In this document: positions 1 through 10,776 of the stretch, piece by piece
Layout: each line of letters begins with the position of its first letter
Position numbering within the stretch: the first letter of the stretch is position 1
Source of the DNA: Colwellia hornerae
GTDB taxonomy: Bacteria > Pseudomonadota > Gammaproteobacteria > Enterobacterales > Alteromonadaceae
Assembly: GCF_007954355.1 (NCBI RefSeq)
Contig: NZ_VOLR01000018.1
Coordinates: forward strand, 34,262 to 98,261
DNA: 64,000 nucleotides
Direction: 5' to 3'
The notes under the pieces: generated by a model
The model's input: only the letters and a program-made list of their open reading frames with translations
Told to the model about the DNA's origin: nothing
Databases searched by the model: none
Made by a program: the position numbers and the translations under genes

Positions 1-1
1 T

Positions 2-3000
2 GGTAGCTACACTTTTACACCTGCTGATAATTTCAATGGTGCTGTGCCCGTTATTACTTACAATGTTACTGATGGTGCAGGAGATACAGATAGCTCTACT
101 TTAACAATTTCAGTGACACCGGTTTCTGATCTCACTGACAGTAATGAATCGGTAACGACAGCAGAAGATGCCGCAATTTCTGGCAATGTCCTGGATAACG
201 CAGAAACTGCTGATGGTCCATTAACAGTGACCAGTTTTACTGTTGATGGCAATACTTTTAATGTCGGTGAAACGGTTACTCTTACCGAAGGTGAGTTAAC
301 CTTAAATGCCGATGGTAGTTATACTTTTACACCTGCTGATAATTTTAATGGTGCTGTGCCTGTTATTACTTACATTGTTACCGATGGTGCAGGAGATACA
401 GATAGCTCTACTTTAACGATTTCAGTGACACCGGTTTCTGATCTCACTGACAGTAATGAATCGGTAAGAACAGCAGAAGATACCGCAATTTCTGGCAATG
501 TCCTGGATAATGCAGAAACTGCTGATGGTCCATTAACAGTGACCAGTTTTACTGTTGATGGCAATACTTTCAATGCAGGTGAAACGGTTACTCTTACCGA
601 AGGTGAATTAACCTTAAATGCAGACGGTAGCTACACTTTTACACCTGCTGATAATTTCAATGGTGCTGTGCCGGTTATTAGTTACACCGTTACTGATGGT
701 GCAGGAGATACAGATAGCTCTACTTTAACGATTTCAGTGACACCAGTTTCAGATTTAAGCGATGATAATGAGACTGTTACTGTCGCAGAAGATACATCAG
801 CGACAGGCAATGTCCTAGATAATGCAGAAACGGCAGATGGACCTTTAACCGTAACGAGTTTTACCGTTGATGGTGATGCTTACAATGCCGGTGAAACCGT
901 TACCCTCACTGAAGGTGAATTAACTTTAAATGCCGATGGTAGTTATACCTTTACACCTGCTGATAATTTTAATGGTGCTGTGCCTGTTATTACTTACATT
1001 GTTACCGATGGTGCAGGAGATACAGATAGCTCTACTTTAACGATTTCAGTGACACCGGTTTCTGATCTCACTGACAGTAATGAATCGGTAACGACAGCAG
1101 AAGATACCGCAATTTCTGGCAATGTCCTGGATAATGCAGAAACTGCTGATGGTCCATTAACAGTGACCAGTTTTACTGTTGATGGCAATACTTTCAATGC
1201 AGGTGAAACGGTTACTCTTACCGAAGGTGAATTAACCTTAAATGCAGACGGTAGCTACACTTTTACACCTGCTGATAATTTCAATGGTGCTGTGCCCGTT
1301 ATTACTTACACCGTTACTGATGGTGCAGGAGATACAGATAGCTCTACTTTAACAATTTCAGTAACACCAGTTTCAGATCTTAGCGATGATAATGAGACTG
1401 TTTCTGTTGCAGAAGATACGCCAGCGACAGGCAATGTCCTAGATAATGCAGAAACGGCAGATGGACCTTTAACCGTAACGAGCTTTACTGTTGATGGGAA
1501 TACATACAATGCCGGTGAAACGGTTACCCTCACTGAAGGTGAATTAACCTTAAATGCAGACGGTAGCTACACTTTCACACCAAATGATAATTTCAATGGT
1601 GCTGTACCTGTTATTACTTACATTGTTACCGATGGTGCAGGAGATACTGATAGTTCTACTCTAACAATTTCAGTAACACCTGTTTCAGACCTTACTGATG
1701 ATAATGAGACTGTTACTGTTGCAGAAGATACGCCAGCGACAGGCAATGTCCTAGATAATGCAGAAACGGCAGATGGACCTTTAACCGTAACGAGCTTTAC
1801 TGTTGATGGTGACACTTACAATGCCGGTGAAACGGTTACTCTTACTGAAGGTGAGTTAACCTTAAACGCAGATGGTAGCTACACTTTTACACCTGCTGAT
1901 AATTTCAATGGTGCTGTACCTGTTATTACTTACATTGTTACCGATGGTGCAGGTGATACTGATAGTTCTACCTTAACTATTTCAGTAACGCCAGTTTCTG
2001 ATCTTAGCGATGATAATGAGACTGTTACTGTTGCAGAAGATACAACCGCGACAGGCAATGTCCTTGATAATGCAGAAACTGCTGATGGTCCATTAACAGT
2101 AACGAGTTTTACCGTTGATGGAAACACCTACAGTGCCGGTGACACGGTTACTCTTACCGAAGGTGAGTTAACCTTAAATGCTGACGGTAGCTACACTTTT
2201 ACACCGAACGATAATTTCAATGGTGCTGTACCTGTTATTACTTACATTGTTACCGATGGTGCAGGTGATACTGATAGTTCTACTCTAACAATTTCAGTAA
2301 CGCCAGTTTCTGATCTGATCGATGATAGTGAAACGGTCACAATAGCAGAAGATACAACCGCGACAGGTAATGTCCTAGATAATGCTAACAGCGTTGATGG
2401 TCCGTTAACCGTAACGAGTTTTACTGTTGATGGTGGTACTTACAATGCCGGTGACACTGTTACTCTTACCGAAGGTGAGTTAACCTTAAATGCCGATGGT
2501 AGTTACACTTTCACACCAAATGATAATTTCAACGGTGCTGTGCCAGTGATCAGTTATACAGTGACTGACGGTGCTGGTGATACACAGAGTTCAACTCTAA
2601 CAATTTCTGTGACACCTGTTTCAGATTTAACCGATGATAATGAGTCGGTTTCGGTTGCAGAAGATACGCCAGCGACAGGCAATGTCCTAGATAACGCAGC
2701 ATCTGTAGATGGACCACTCACCGTCACTAGCTTTACTGTTGATGGTGACACTTACAATGCCGGTGAAACCGTTACCCTCACTGAAGGTGAACTCACTTTA
2801 AATACCGATGGTAGTTACACTTTCACACCAAATGATAACTTCAATGGTGCTGTACCAGTGATCAGTTATACAGTGACTGATGGTGCTGGTGATACTCAGA
2901 GTTCTACCCTAACAATTTCAGTAACACCGGTTTCTGATCTCAGCGATGAAAATGAATCTGTCACGATAGATGAAGATACAACCGCGACAGGTAATGTCCT

Positions 3001-6000
3001 AGATAATGCAGAAACGGCAGAGGGTCCACTGACCGTCACTAGCTTTACTGTTGATGGAAATACTTACAATGCAGGTGAAACAATTACCCTCACTGAAGGT
3101 GAATTAACCTTAAATGCAGATGGTAGTTACACTTTTACACCTGCTGATAATTTCAACGGTGCTGTACCCGTGATCAGTTATACCGTAACTGATGGTGCTG
3201 GTGATATTCAGAGTTCAACCCTAACAATTTCTGTGACACCAGTGTCTGATTTTACTGATGATAATGAAACGGTTACGATAGCAGAAGATACACCAGCAAC
3301 AGGTAATGTCCTGGATAATGCTAACAGCGTTGATGGACCGTTAACTGTAATGAGTTTTACTGTTGATGGAGATACTTACAATGCCGGTGACACTGTTACT
3401 CTCACTGAAGGTGAGTTAACTTTAAACGCAGATGGTAGCTACACTTTCACACCTGCTGATAATTTTAATGGCAGTGTGCCCGTTATTACTTACATTGTTA
3501 CCGATGGTGCAGGTGATACACAGAGTTCTACCTTAACAATTTCAGTGACACCAGTTACAGATTTAAACGATGATAATGAAACGGTCACGATAGCTGAAGA
3601 TACACCAGCGACAGGCAATGTGCTTGATAATGCAGAAACTGCTGATGGTCCTATGACTGTCACTAGCTTTACTGTTGATGGAAATACTTACAATGCCGGT
3701 AATACCGTTACTCTCACTGAAGGTGAACTCACTTTAAATGCAGATGGTAGTTATACCTTTACACCAAGTGATAATTTCAACGGTGCTGTACCAGTGATTA
3801 GCTATACCGTGACAGATGGTACTGGTGATACACAGAGTTCTACTCTAACAATTTCAGTGACGCCTGTTTCAGATTTAACCGATGATAATGAGACGGTTTC
3901 GGTTGCAGAAGATACACCAGCGACAGGAAATGTGCTCGATAATGCAGAAACGGCAGATGGACCGTTAACCGTAACGAGTTTTACCGTTGATGGTGATGCT
4001 TACAATGCGGGTGATACTGTTACCCTCACTGAAGGTGAATTAACCTTAAACGCTGACGGTAGTTATACCTTTACACCTGCTGATAACTTCAATAGCGCTG
4101 TGCCAGTGATCAGTTACACAGTGACTGACGGTGCTGGTGATACTCAGAGTTCTACCCTAACAGTATCAGTAACACCAGTTTCAGATTTAACCGATGATAA
4201 TGAGACTGTTACTGTCGCAGAAGATACAACTGCAACTGGTAATGTCCTCGATAATGCTAACAGTGTTGATGCTCCGTTAACCGTCATTAGCTTTACTGTT
4301 GGTGGTGATACTTACAATGCAGGTGAAACGGTCAATTTAGCCGAAGGTGAATTAACCTTAAATGCAGACGGTAGCTATACCTTCACACCAAATGACAATT
4401 TCAACGGTGCTGTGCCAGTTATTACTTACATCGTTTCCGATGGTGCCGGTGACACTCAGAGTTCTACCCTAACAATTTCTGTGACGCCAGTGTCTGATTT
4501 AAGTGATGATAGTGAAACGGTTTCTGTTGCAGAAGATACAACTGCAACTGGTAATGTCCTGGATAATGCTAACAGCGTTGATGCTCCGTTAACCGTAACG
4601 AGCTTTACTGTTGATGGTAATACTTACAATGCCGGTGACACTGTTTCCCTCACTGAAGGTGAACTCACTTTAAATGCAGACGGTAGCTACACTTTCACAC
4701 CAAATGATAATTTCAATGGTGCTGTACCTGTTATTACTTACATTGTTACCGATGGTGCAGGTGATACTGATAGTTCTACTCTAACAATTTCTGTGACGCC
4801 AGTGTCTGATTTAAGTGATGATAGTGAAACGGTTTCTGTAGTAGAAGATACACCAGCGACAGGCAATGTCCTGGATAATGCTAACAGCGTTGATGGACCG
4901 TTAACGGTAACGAGTTTTACTGTTGATGGTGATACTTACAATGCAGGTGACACTGTTTCCCTAACTGAAGGTGAACTCACTTTAAATACCGATGGTAGTT
5001 ACACTTTCACACCTGCTGATAACTTCAATGGCGCTGTACCTGTTATTACTTACACAGTGACTGACGGTGCTGGTGATACTCAGAGTTCTACCTTAACAAT
5101 TTCAGTGACACCAGTTTCTGATTTAACCGATGATAATGAAACAGTCACGATAGCTGAAGATACACCAGCGACAGGTAATGTGCTTGATAATGCAGAAACT
5201 GCAGAAGGTCCGTTAACCGTCACTAGCTTTACTGTTGATGGTGATACTTACAATGCCGGTGAAACGGTTACTCTTACCGAAGGTGAACTAACCTTAAATG
5301 CAGACGGTAGCTACACTTTTACACCAAATGATAATTTCAACGGTGCTGTACCTGTTATTACTTACATTGTTACCGATGGTGCTGGTGATACTCAGAGTTC
5401 TACTCTAACAATTTCTGTGACACCAGTGTCTGATTTAACTGATGATAATGAAACTGTTTCTGTTGCAGAAGATACACCAGCAACAGGTAATGTGCTTGAT
5501 AACGCAGCATCTGTAGATGGACCACTCACCGTCACTAGTTTTACCGTTGATGGTAATACTTATAATGCAGGTGATACCGTTACCCTCACTGAAGGTGAAC
5601 TAACCTTAAATGCCGATGGTAGTTATACCTTTACACCGAACGATAACTTTAATGGCAGCGTGCCAGTGATTAGTTACACAGTGACTGACAGTGCTGGTGA
5701 TACCGAAATATCATCATTAACAATTTCAGTGACACCAGTTTCTGATTTAACCGATGATAATGAAACGGTCACGATAGCTGAAGATACACCAGCGACAGGT
5801 AATGTGCTTGATAATGCAGAAACTGCAGAAGGTCCGTTAACCGTCACTAGCTTTACTGTTGATGGTGATACTTACAATGCAGGTGAAACGGTTACTCTTA
5901 CCGAAGGTGAACTAACCTTAAATGCAGACGGTAGCTACACTTTTACACCAAATGATAATTTCAACGGTGCTGTGCCAGTGATCAGTTATACAGTGACTGA

Positions 6001-8494
6001 CGGTGCTGGTGATACACAGAGTTCAACTCTAACAATTTCTGTGACACCTGTTTCAGATTTAACCGATGATAATGAGTCGGTTTCGGTTGCAGAAGATACG
6101 CCAGCGACAGGCAATGTCCTAGATAACGCAGCATCTGTAGATGGACCACTCACCGTCACTAGCTTTACTGTTGATGGTGACACTTACAATGCCGGTGAAA
6201 CCGTTACCCTCACTGAAGGTGAACTGACCTTAAATACCGATGGTAGTTATACTTTCACACCTGCTGATAATTTCAACGGTGCTGTACCAGTGATCAGCTA
6301 CACAGTTACTGATGGTGCTGGTGATACACAGAGTTCTACCCTAACAATATCAGTAACACCAGTTTCAGATTTAACCGATGATAATGAGACTGTTACTGTC
6401 GCAGAAGATACAACTGCAACTGGTAATGTCCTCGATAATGCTAACAGTGTTGATGCTCCGTTAACCGTCATTAGCTTTACTGTTGGTGGTGATACTTACA
6501 ATGCAGGTGAAACGGTCAATTTAGCCGAAGGTGAATTAACCTTAAATGCAGACGGTAGCTATACCTTCACACCAAATGACAATTTCAACGGTGCTGTGCC
6601 AGTTATTACTTACATCGTTACTGATGGTGCCGGTGATACTCAGAGTTCTACTTTAACAATTTCTGTGACACCGGTTTCTGATCTTACTGACAATAATGAA
6701 GTTGTCAGCACCAATGAGGACACCAGCGTAAGTGGTAATGTCTTAGATAATGGCGCAAGCCCTGACAATCCCTTATCAGTCACTGGTTTTACTATTGCAG
6801 GTGTCACTTATACAATTGGTACAACAGCGTCATTAGTGGAGGGTGAATTAACCTTAAATGCTGACGGTAGCTACACTTTTTTACCTGCTGATAATTATAA
6901 CGGTGGTGTACCTGTAGTAACTTATACCGTGACAGATGGAGCTGGTGATACCAATGAATCAACATTAACAATTAATGTTGACGAGGTTGATGATCTAACC
7001 GACACCACTGCAGATATAAACAGTACATCAGAAGATACGACCTTAACGGTGAATGCGATTAACGGCGTGTTATCAAATGATAGTGATATTGATGATGTAT
7101 TAACGGTTGCAAACTTTAGTGTAGATACTGGAATAGGCGGACAGACTAGTTTTGTCGCCGGTCAAACAGCCGTGATATTAGGTGTGGGTAGTTTAACCCT
7201 TAATGTGGATGGCGGTTATACCTTTGTGCCAGCGGACAATTATTTTGGTGTAGTGCCCGTGGTGACTTACACCACGAATACAGGTGTGAGTGATACTTTA
7301 ACATTAACCGTAACACCAGTGAATGATCCACCCGTTGCAGAAGATGATGGTTTTAATATTGATGAAGGGGAAAGTGTTTCAGGGAATATTATATCTCATC
7401 ATGATGGTGATGGCGTCATCGATACTGATGGTGGTGACGGTTCAACATTAGTGATTACTCATATTAATGGTGTCGAACTAATCTTTGAAACAGATGGCTT
7501 TGCTGTTATTAACGTCGAAGGAGGAATTTTAAGTATTAATGCTAGTGGTGACTTTACTTATCAAAATAGTGAAGGCTTTGTTTTAGGTGCTGATTTCCCA
7601 AGTTTTGAATACAGCTTAAGTGATGGTATTGATACCGATACAGCAACAGTAACTATTAGTATTAATGACTCGGCTCCTGTTGCCGTAGATGATAATAATG
7701 GTATTGAATATGACGACAAAAACGGAGACGGAACTACAAATAGAGCAGAAGGTATTAAAGGCAATGTCATAAAAAGAGGTAGTAGTGGGGACAACAGAGA
7801 TACTTCAGTTGATGGCACCGTAACCTTAATTCAATTTGAATATGAAGGACAAGTATACATTTTTGATACTAACAACACTTCTTACATTATAGATACGGGG
7901 TTTGGTACTTTTACTATGTATGATACAGGGAGGTATGAGTTCCGTTTACCAGTAGGGACTGATACTAATCTTATTCCTCCATCAATTGAAATTTTCTATA
8001 CCATTCAAGACGGTGATACGGTTAATCCTGAAACAGATAATGCGACTCTAACCATTTATTTTGAAAGTGCAAATGCTAACAACGCCAACGATACTAATGA
8101 AGAGAACTCTGCTTTTTCTGACGGCGAACTTATCGACTTGTCTTTTAGTGAATCAACTACCAGCCAAGCTGTAAACAATGAAGGTTCAAGCCTTGCAACT
8201 GATTATGATTTAAGTGATCTTTTGGTGCAAAGCCAAAGTGAGAGCATAGGTGAAACATTTATGTTGAATGAACTTTCACAAAGCGACATAAATACAGATC
8301 AGGAAAGTGAAGTTACAGCTATCTTTGCAGACGAAAACTTGACCTTAGAAAATATTGATCAAGTAGATGTGCTATCGAATACTGAAACAATAATCACCAA
8401 TAACTTCTTAAACAAAGGTGTAACATTGAACAGTGATGCGTCATCAGAAGTTGTAGCATTACCCATTGAACTCGACACTTCAGACCAGATATAG
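2..8494 (+). CDS. Giant LapA-type repeat adhesin, 3' part (5' end outside window)
   Basis: The reading frame is open from base 2, so the gene begins upstream and only its last about 2,830 residues are visible. Most of this is a tandem array of 104-residue modules of the VCBS/cadherin-like (Big_9, tandem-95) type. Each has a GNVLDN motif near its start and an NADGSYTFTP motif near its end. Two divergent modules (from 6677 and 6989), two or three unrelated Ig-like segments (about 7325-8065) and an acidic Ser/Asn/Asp-rich tail follow. The tail has a DLSDLL motif of the kind seen near the C-terminus of type I secreted adhesins, but I see no GGxGxDxLx RTX nonapeptides. The genes immediately downstream encode the secretion system, LapG and LapD. 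The inferred role is a cell-surface, probably calcium-dependent, biofilm adhesin. The N-terminal retention module and the LapG cleavage site cannot be seen here. Confidence 0.93.
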   Translation, partial: GSYTFTPADNFNGAVPVITYNVTDGAGDTDSSTLTISVTPVSDLTDSNESVTTAEDAAISGNVLDNAETADGPLTVTSFTVDGNTFNVGETVTLTEGELTLNADGSYTFTPADNFNGAVPVITYIVTDGAGDTDSSTLTISVTPVSDLTDSNESVRTAEDTAISGNVLDNAETADGPLTVTSFTVDGNTFNAGETVTLTEGELTLNADGSYTFTPADNFNGAVPVISYTVTDGAGDTDSSTLTISVTPVSDLSDDNETVTVAEDTSATGNVLDNAETADGPLTVTSFTVDGDAYNAGETVTLTEGELTLNADGSYTFTPADNFNGAVPVITYIVTDGAGDTDSSTLTISVTPVSDLTDSNESVTTAEDTAISGNVLDNAETADGPLTVTSFTVDGNTFNAGETVTLTEGELTLNADGSYTFTPADNFNGAVPVITYTVTDGAGDTDSSTLTISVTPVSDLSDDNETVSVAEDTPATGNVLDNAETADGPLTVTSFTVDGNTYNAGETVTLTEGELTLNADGSYTFTPNDNFNGAVPVITYIVTDGAGDTDSSTLTISVTPVSDLTDDNETVTVAEDTPATGNVLDNAETADGPLTVTSFTVDGDTYNAGETVTLTEGELTLNADGSYTFTPADNFNGAVPVITYIVTDGAGDTDSSTLTISVTPVSDLSDDNETVTVAEDTTATGNVLDNAETADGPLTVTSFTVDGNTYSAGDTVTLTEGELTLNADGSYTFTPNDNFNGAVPVITYIVTDGAGDTDSSTLTISVTPVSDLIDDSETVTIAEDTTATGNVLDNANSVDGPLTVTSFTVDGGTYNAGDTVTLTEGELTLNADGSYTFTPNDNFNGAVPVISYTVTDGAGDTQSSTLTISVTPVSDLTDDNESVSVAEDTPATGNVLDNAASVDGPLTVTSFTVDGDTYNAGETVTLTEGELTLNTDGSYTFTPNDNFNGAVPVISYTVTDGAGDTQSSTLTISVTPVSDLSDENESVTIDEDTTATGNVLDNAETAEGPLTVTSFTVDGNTYNAGETITLTEGELTLNADGSYTFTPADNFNGAVPVISYTVTDGAGDIQSSTLTISVTPVSDFTDDNETVTIAEDTPATGNVLDNANSVDGPLTVMSFTVDGDTYNAGDTVTLTEGELTLNADGSYTFTPADNFNGSVPVITYIVTDGAGDTQSSTLTISVTPVTDLNDDNETVTIAEDTPATGNVLDNAETADGPMTVTSFTVDGNTYNAGNTVTLTEGELTLNADGSYTFTPSDNFNGAVPVISYTVTDGTGDTQSSTLTISVTPVSDLTDDNETVSVAEDTPATGNVLDNAETADGPLTVTSFTVDGDAYNAGDTVTLTEGELTLNADGSYTFTPADNFNSAVPVISYTVTDGAGDTQSSTLTVSVTPVSDLTDDNETVTVAEDTTATGNVLDNANSVDAPLTVISFTVGGDTYNAGETVNLAEGELTLNADGSYTFTPNDNFNGAVPVITYIVSDGAGDTQSSTLTISVTPVSDLSDDSETVSVAEDTTATGNVLDNANSVDAPLTVTSFTVDGNTYNAGDTVSLTEGELTLNADGSYTFTPNDNFNGAVPVITYIVTDGAGDTDSSTLTISVTPVSDLSDDSETVSVVEDTPATGNVLDNANSVDGPLTVTSFTVDGDTYNAGDTVSLTEGELTLNTDGSYTFTPADNFNGAVPVITYTVTDGAGDTQSSTLTISVTPVSDLTDDNETVTIAEDTPATGNVLDNAETAEGPLTVTSFTVDGDTYNAGETVTLTEGELTLNADGSYTFTPNDNFNGAVPVITYIVTDGAGDTQSSTLTISVTPVSDLTDDNETVSVAEDTPATGNVLDNAASVDGPLTVTSFTVDGNTYNAGDTVTLTEGELTLNADGSYTFTPNDNFNGSVPVISYTVTDSAGDTEISSLTISVTPVSDLTDDNETVTIAEDTPATGNVLDNAETAEGPLTVTSFTVDGDTYNAGETVTLTEGELTLNADGSYTFTPNDNFNGAVPVISYTVTDGAGDTQSSTLTISVTPVSDLTDDNESVSVAEDTPATGNVLDNAASVDGPLTVTSFTVDGDTYNAGETVTLTEGELTLNTDGSYTFTPADNFNGAVPVISYTVTDGAGDTQSSTLTISVTPVSDLTDDNETVTVAEDTTATGNVLDNANSVDAPLTVISFTVGGDTYNAGETVNLAEGELTLNADGSYTFTPNDNFNGAVPVITYIVTDGAGDTQSSTLTISVTPVSDLTDNNEVVSTNEDTSVSGNVLDNGASPDNPLSVTGFTIAGVTYTIGTTASLVEGELTLNADGSYTFLPADNYNGGVPVVTYTVTDGAGDTNESTLTINVDEVDDLTDTTADINSTSEDTTLTVNAINGVLSNDSDIDDVLTVANFSVDTGIGGQTSFVAGQTAVILGVGSLTLNVDGGYTFVPADNYFGVVPVVTYTTNTGVSDTLTLTVTPVNDPPVAEDDGFNIDEGESVSGNIISHHDGDGVIDTDGGDGSTLVITHINGVELIFETDGFAVINVEGGILSINASGDFTYQNSEGFVLGADFPSFEYSLSDGIDTDTATVTISINDSAPVAVDDNNGIEYDDKNGDGTTNRAEGIKGNVIKRGSSGDNRDTSVDGTVTLIQFEYEGQVYIFDTNNTSYIIDTGFGTFTMYDTGRYEFRLPVGTDTNLIPPSIEIFYTIQDGDTVNPETDNATLTIYFESANANNANDTNEENSAFSDGELIDLSFSESTTSQAVNNEGSSLATDYDLSDLLVQSQSESIGETFMLNELSQSDINTDQESEVTAIFADENLTLENIDQVDVLSNTETIITNNFLNKGVTLNSDASSEVVALPIELDTSDQI
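125..6676 (+). repeat. 21 exact-period 312-bp tandem repeats encoding 104-aa adhesin modules
   Basis: Module starts (the SDL codons after TPV) fall at 125, 437, 749 and so on, every 312 bp, up to 6677. Hence 21 units carry no net length change. Bases 1-124 are the end of a further unit, and a divergent 22nd unit (6677-6988) keeps the same length. Variation is clustered: an early subtype has TDSNESV...AISG and a later one TDDNETV...PATG. Positions such as NAETADG/NANSVDG/NAASVDG and ADNFNG/NDNFNG appear in mixed combinations, which points to recombination between units. The array lies inside the adhesin reading frame. Confidence 0.97.
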
Positions 8495-8535
8495 TTAAGT
8501 CGAGCAAATTAAGCATAAAATATAATAATTACAAT

Positions 8536-8572
8536 GAGCTAATGATAAAGTTTTTTCAAAAATCATTAGTTC
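8536..8572 (+). promoter_or_regulatory. Stem-loop between adhesin and ABC transporter genes
   Basis: GAGCTAATGAT (8536-8546) pairs with ATCATTAGTTC (8562-8572), an 11-bp stem with one G-T pair around an A/T-rich 15-nt loop. No U-run follows, so a simple terminator is unlikely. It may attenuate or stabilise the transcript between the very long adhesin mRNA and the secretion genes (inference). Confidence 0.45.
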
Positions 8573-8601
8573 ATCAGCTTATTTAAGGGATCAAATACTT
8601 C

Positions 8602-10776
8602 GTGCAATCAACAGAGCAACAGTCAACTCAATGGACAATTAATGCTTCACAGAAGTTAAGTTCAGACCCTTTGTTAGACAGCTTAGTGCTTATAACAGAG
8701 CATTATGGTAATCCGTGTTCTGCTGAAGCGCTTTCAGCAGGCTTGCCGCTTACAGGCGCAAACCTAACACCAGAACTTTTACCTCAAGCGGCTTCTCGCG
8801 CAGGGTTAAGTGCTAAATTGGTGCGCAAAGGTCTAAATGAATTACCATCAATGCTGTTGCCTTGCATTTTGATGCTAAAAGATAAAAAAGCTTTAGTATT
8901 ACAAGAGCTTAATGTTGAAAAAAATATAGCTACGGTTTCTTTACCTGAAACCGGCGGTGAAGAACAGCTGACGATAGAGGAATTAGAATCAAGTTTTGTT
9001 GGTTATTTATTTTTAATAAAGCAGCAATATCGGGGCGATAGAAATTTTGATGTTCATCTTAATAGCTCAAAAGAACATTGGTTATGGCAGAAAATTAAGA
9101 ATACTTCATCGATATACCGAGATGTGATTATTGCTTCAGTTATGATCAATATTTTTGCCCTAGTATCACCACTTTTTGTGATGAATATTTATGACAAAGT
9201 TATACCTAACCTTGCTTTTGAATCACTATGGGTATTAGCGATTGGAGCCGGTATTGCTTATATTTTTGATTTGATTTTAAAGCAACTTCGCGGTTATTTA
9301 ATTGATGTTGCGGGTAAAAAGATTGATATTGAAGTTTCTTCAAAACTATTTGCTAAAGTTATCGGTATACCGCTAGAAAAACGCTCACCAAGTGTTGGTG
9401 GAATGGCTAAGCAGCTAAGTGAATTTGACAGTGTTAGAGAATTTTTGTCTTCTGCGACAATAAGTGCGTTGGTTGACTTACCTTTTGCTGTACTTTTTAT
9501 GTTTTGTATTTGGCTTGTTGCCGGTGACCTAGTGATGTTTCCAATTATCGCCTCAATACTTATCATTAGCTATACATTGTTAAATCAATCTAAACTGCGT
9601 AAAGCGATAGAAGAAAGTAATAAGTTTTCGGGTTTAAGGCATGGACATCTAATTGAATGTTTAAGCGCATTAGAATCTATTAAAGCTAATGGCGCAGAAG
9701 GTGTTGTGCAAAGAGCATGGCAACAAATGGTTGGTCACACTTCTACCTGGTTACTAAAATCTAAAATGATCACTAATTCGGTGTTGAATTTTGCTAGTTT
9801 TATTGTACAAATATCAGTAGTTGCCGTTGTCGTGTTAGGTGTGTATCGGGTCTCAGAAAACTTAATATCTATGGGGGGAATTATAGCGGCGGTTATGTTA
9901 ACTGGTCGTGCTATATCTCCTATTGCTAAGCTTGCTGGCTTAATGACGCGCTCTAATCAAACCTTAAGTGCTTTAAAACAACTTGATACCTTAATGGAGC
10001 AAGAAGGCGAATTTGAAGACAAAGCTCATTTAGTGAGTCGGACAAAACTCAGTGGTAATATACATGCTGAAAATATCAGTTTTAAGTACCCTAATGCAGA
10101 AAGTGATTCTTTGCTACCAATGTCTGTAAAAATTAAGCAAGGGGAAAGAATAGCCATTGTCGGTCATAATGGTTCGGGTAAAACAACGCTGGCTAAATTA
10201 TTGCTTGGCCTTTATCAGCCAAGCAAAGGTAGTATACAATTTGATGGTTTGAATCATCGACAAATTCACCCAAGTGATCTACGAAAAAACATCGGTTATC
10301 TACCACAAGATATTGTCTTATTCCATGGTACCATTCGCGACAATATCCTATTTGGTACTCGTCAAGTAACCGAATATCAACTTATTAGAGCGGTTCAATT
10401 ATCTGGTGTAAGTGCTTTTACCGATCATAATAGCCAAGGTCTTGACCAACAAGTTGGGGAAAGTGGTAGTGCATTATCACGTGGTCAAAGACAATCAATT
10501 GTTTTAGCAAGAGCGATATTAAATTCACCACAAATATTACTTTTAGATGAGCCAACCGCGAGTCTTGATGCTCGCGCTGAAAAGAAGTTTATTGAAGCAA
10601 TCAATGCAACGGCAAAAGATCGCACGATGTTATTAATTACCCATAAAATGGATTTACTGAAATTGGTTGACCGTATTCTAGTTTTAGATAAAGGCAAATT
10701 GATTATTGACGGTCCAAAAGACAAAGTATTAGCGCAACTCAAAGGCGAGAAGTTAAATCAAGAGGCGAGCTTATGA
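8602..10776 (+). CDS. lapB: Type I secretion ABC transporter, LapB-type
   Basis: This is the inner-membrane ATPase/permease of a type I secretion system and would export the adjacent adhesin. An N-terminal C39-like domain (about residues 20-140) has Ser/Leu where bacteriocin transporters carry the catalytic Cys, so it should be a non-proteolytic substrate-binding domain. Six membrane helices follow (about 165-440). The nucleotide-binding domain has Walker A GHNGSGKTT (about 521), the signature LSRGQ (about 625) and Walker B ILLLDEP (about 646). The start is GTG, preceded by AAGGGA. The length of 724 aa is normal for the family. The stop overlaps the start of the next gene by 4 bp (ATGA), showing translational coupling to the fusion protein. 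Confidence 0.92.
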   Translation: MQSTEQQSTQWTINASQKLSSDPLLDSLVLITEHYGNPCSAEALSAGLPLTGANLTPELLPQAASRAGLSAKLVRKGLNELPSMLLPCILMLKDKKALVLQELNVEKNIATVSLPETGGEEQLTIEELESSFVGYLFLIKQQYRGDRNFDVHLNSSKEHWLWQKIKNTSSIYRDVIIASVMINIFALVSPLFVMNIYDKVIPNLAFESLWVLAIGAGIAYIFDLILKQLRGYLIDVAGKKIDIEVSSKLFAKVIGIPLEKRSPSVGGMAKQLSEFDSVREFLSSATISALVDLPFAVLFMFCIWLVAGDLVMFPIIASILIISYTLLNQSKLRKAIEESNKFSGLRHGHLIECLSALESIKANGAEGVVQRAWQQMVGHTSTWLLKSKMITNSVLNFASFIVQISVVAVVVLGVYRVSENLISMGGIIAAVMLTGRAISPIAKLAGLMTRSNQTLSALKQLDTLMEQEGEFEDKAHLVSRTKLSGNIHAENISFKYPNAESDSLLPMSVKIKQGERIAIVGHNGSGKTTLAKLLLGLYQPSKGSIQFDGLNHRQIHPSDLRKNIGYLPQDIVLFHGTIRDNILFGTRQVTEYQLIRAVQLSGVSAFTDHNSQGLDQQVGESGSALSRGQRQSIVLARAILNSPQILLLDEPTASLDARAEKKFIEAINATAKDRTMLLITHKMDLLKLVDRILVLDKGKLIIDGPKDKVLAQLKGEKLNQEASL

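Noticed and set aside
58..6183. Minus-strand open frames of 64-75 codons every 312 or 624 bases
   Set aside because: They are shadows of the tandem adhesin repeats; their sequences repeat with the array and have no start signals.
125..6676. CRISPR-like regular repeats
   Set aside because: The repeats are contiguous 312-bp coding modules without unique spacers.
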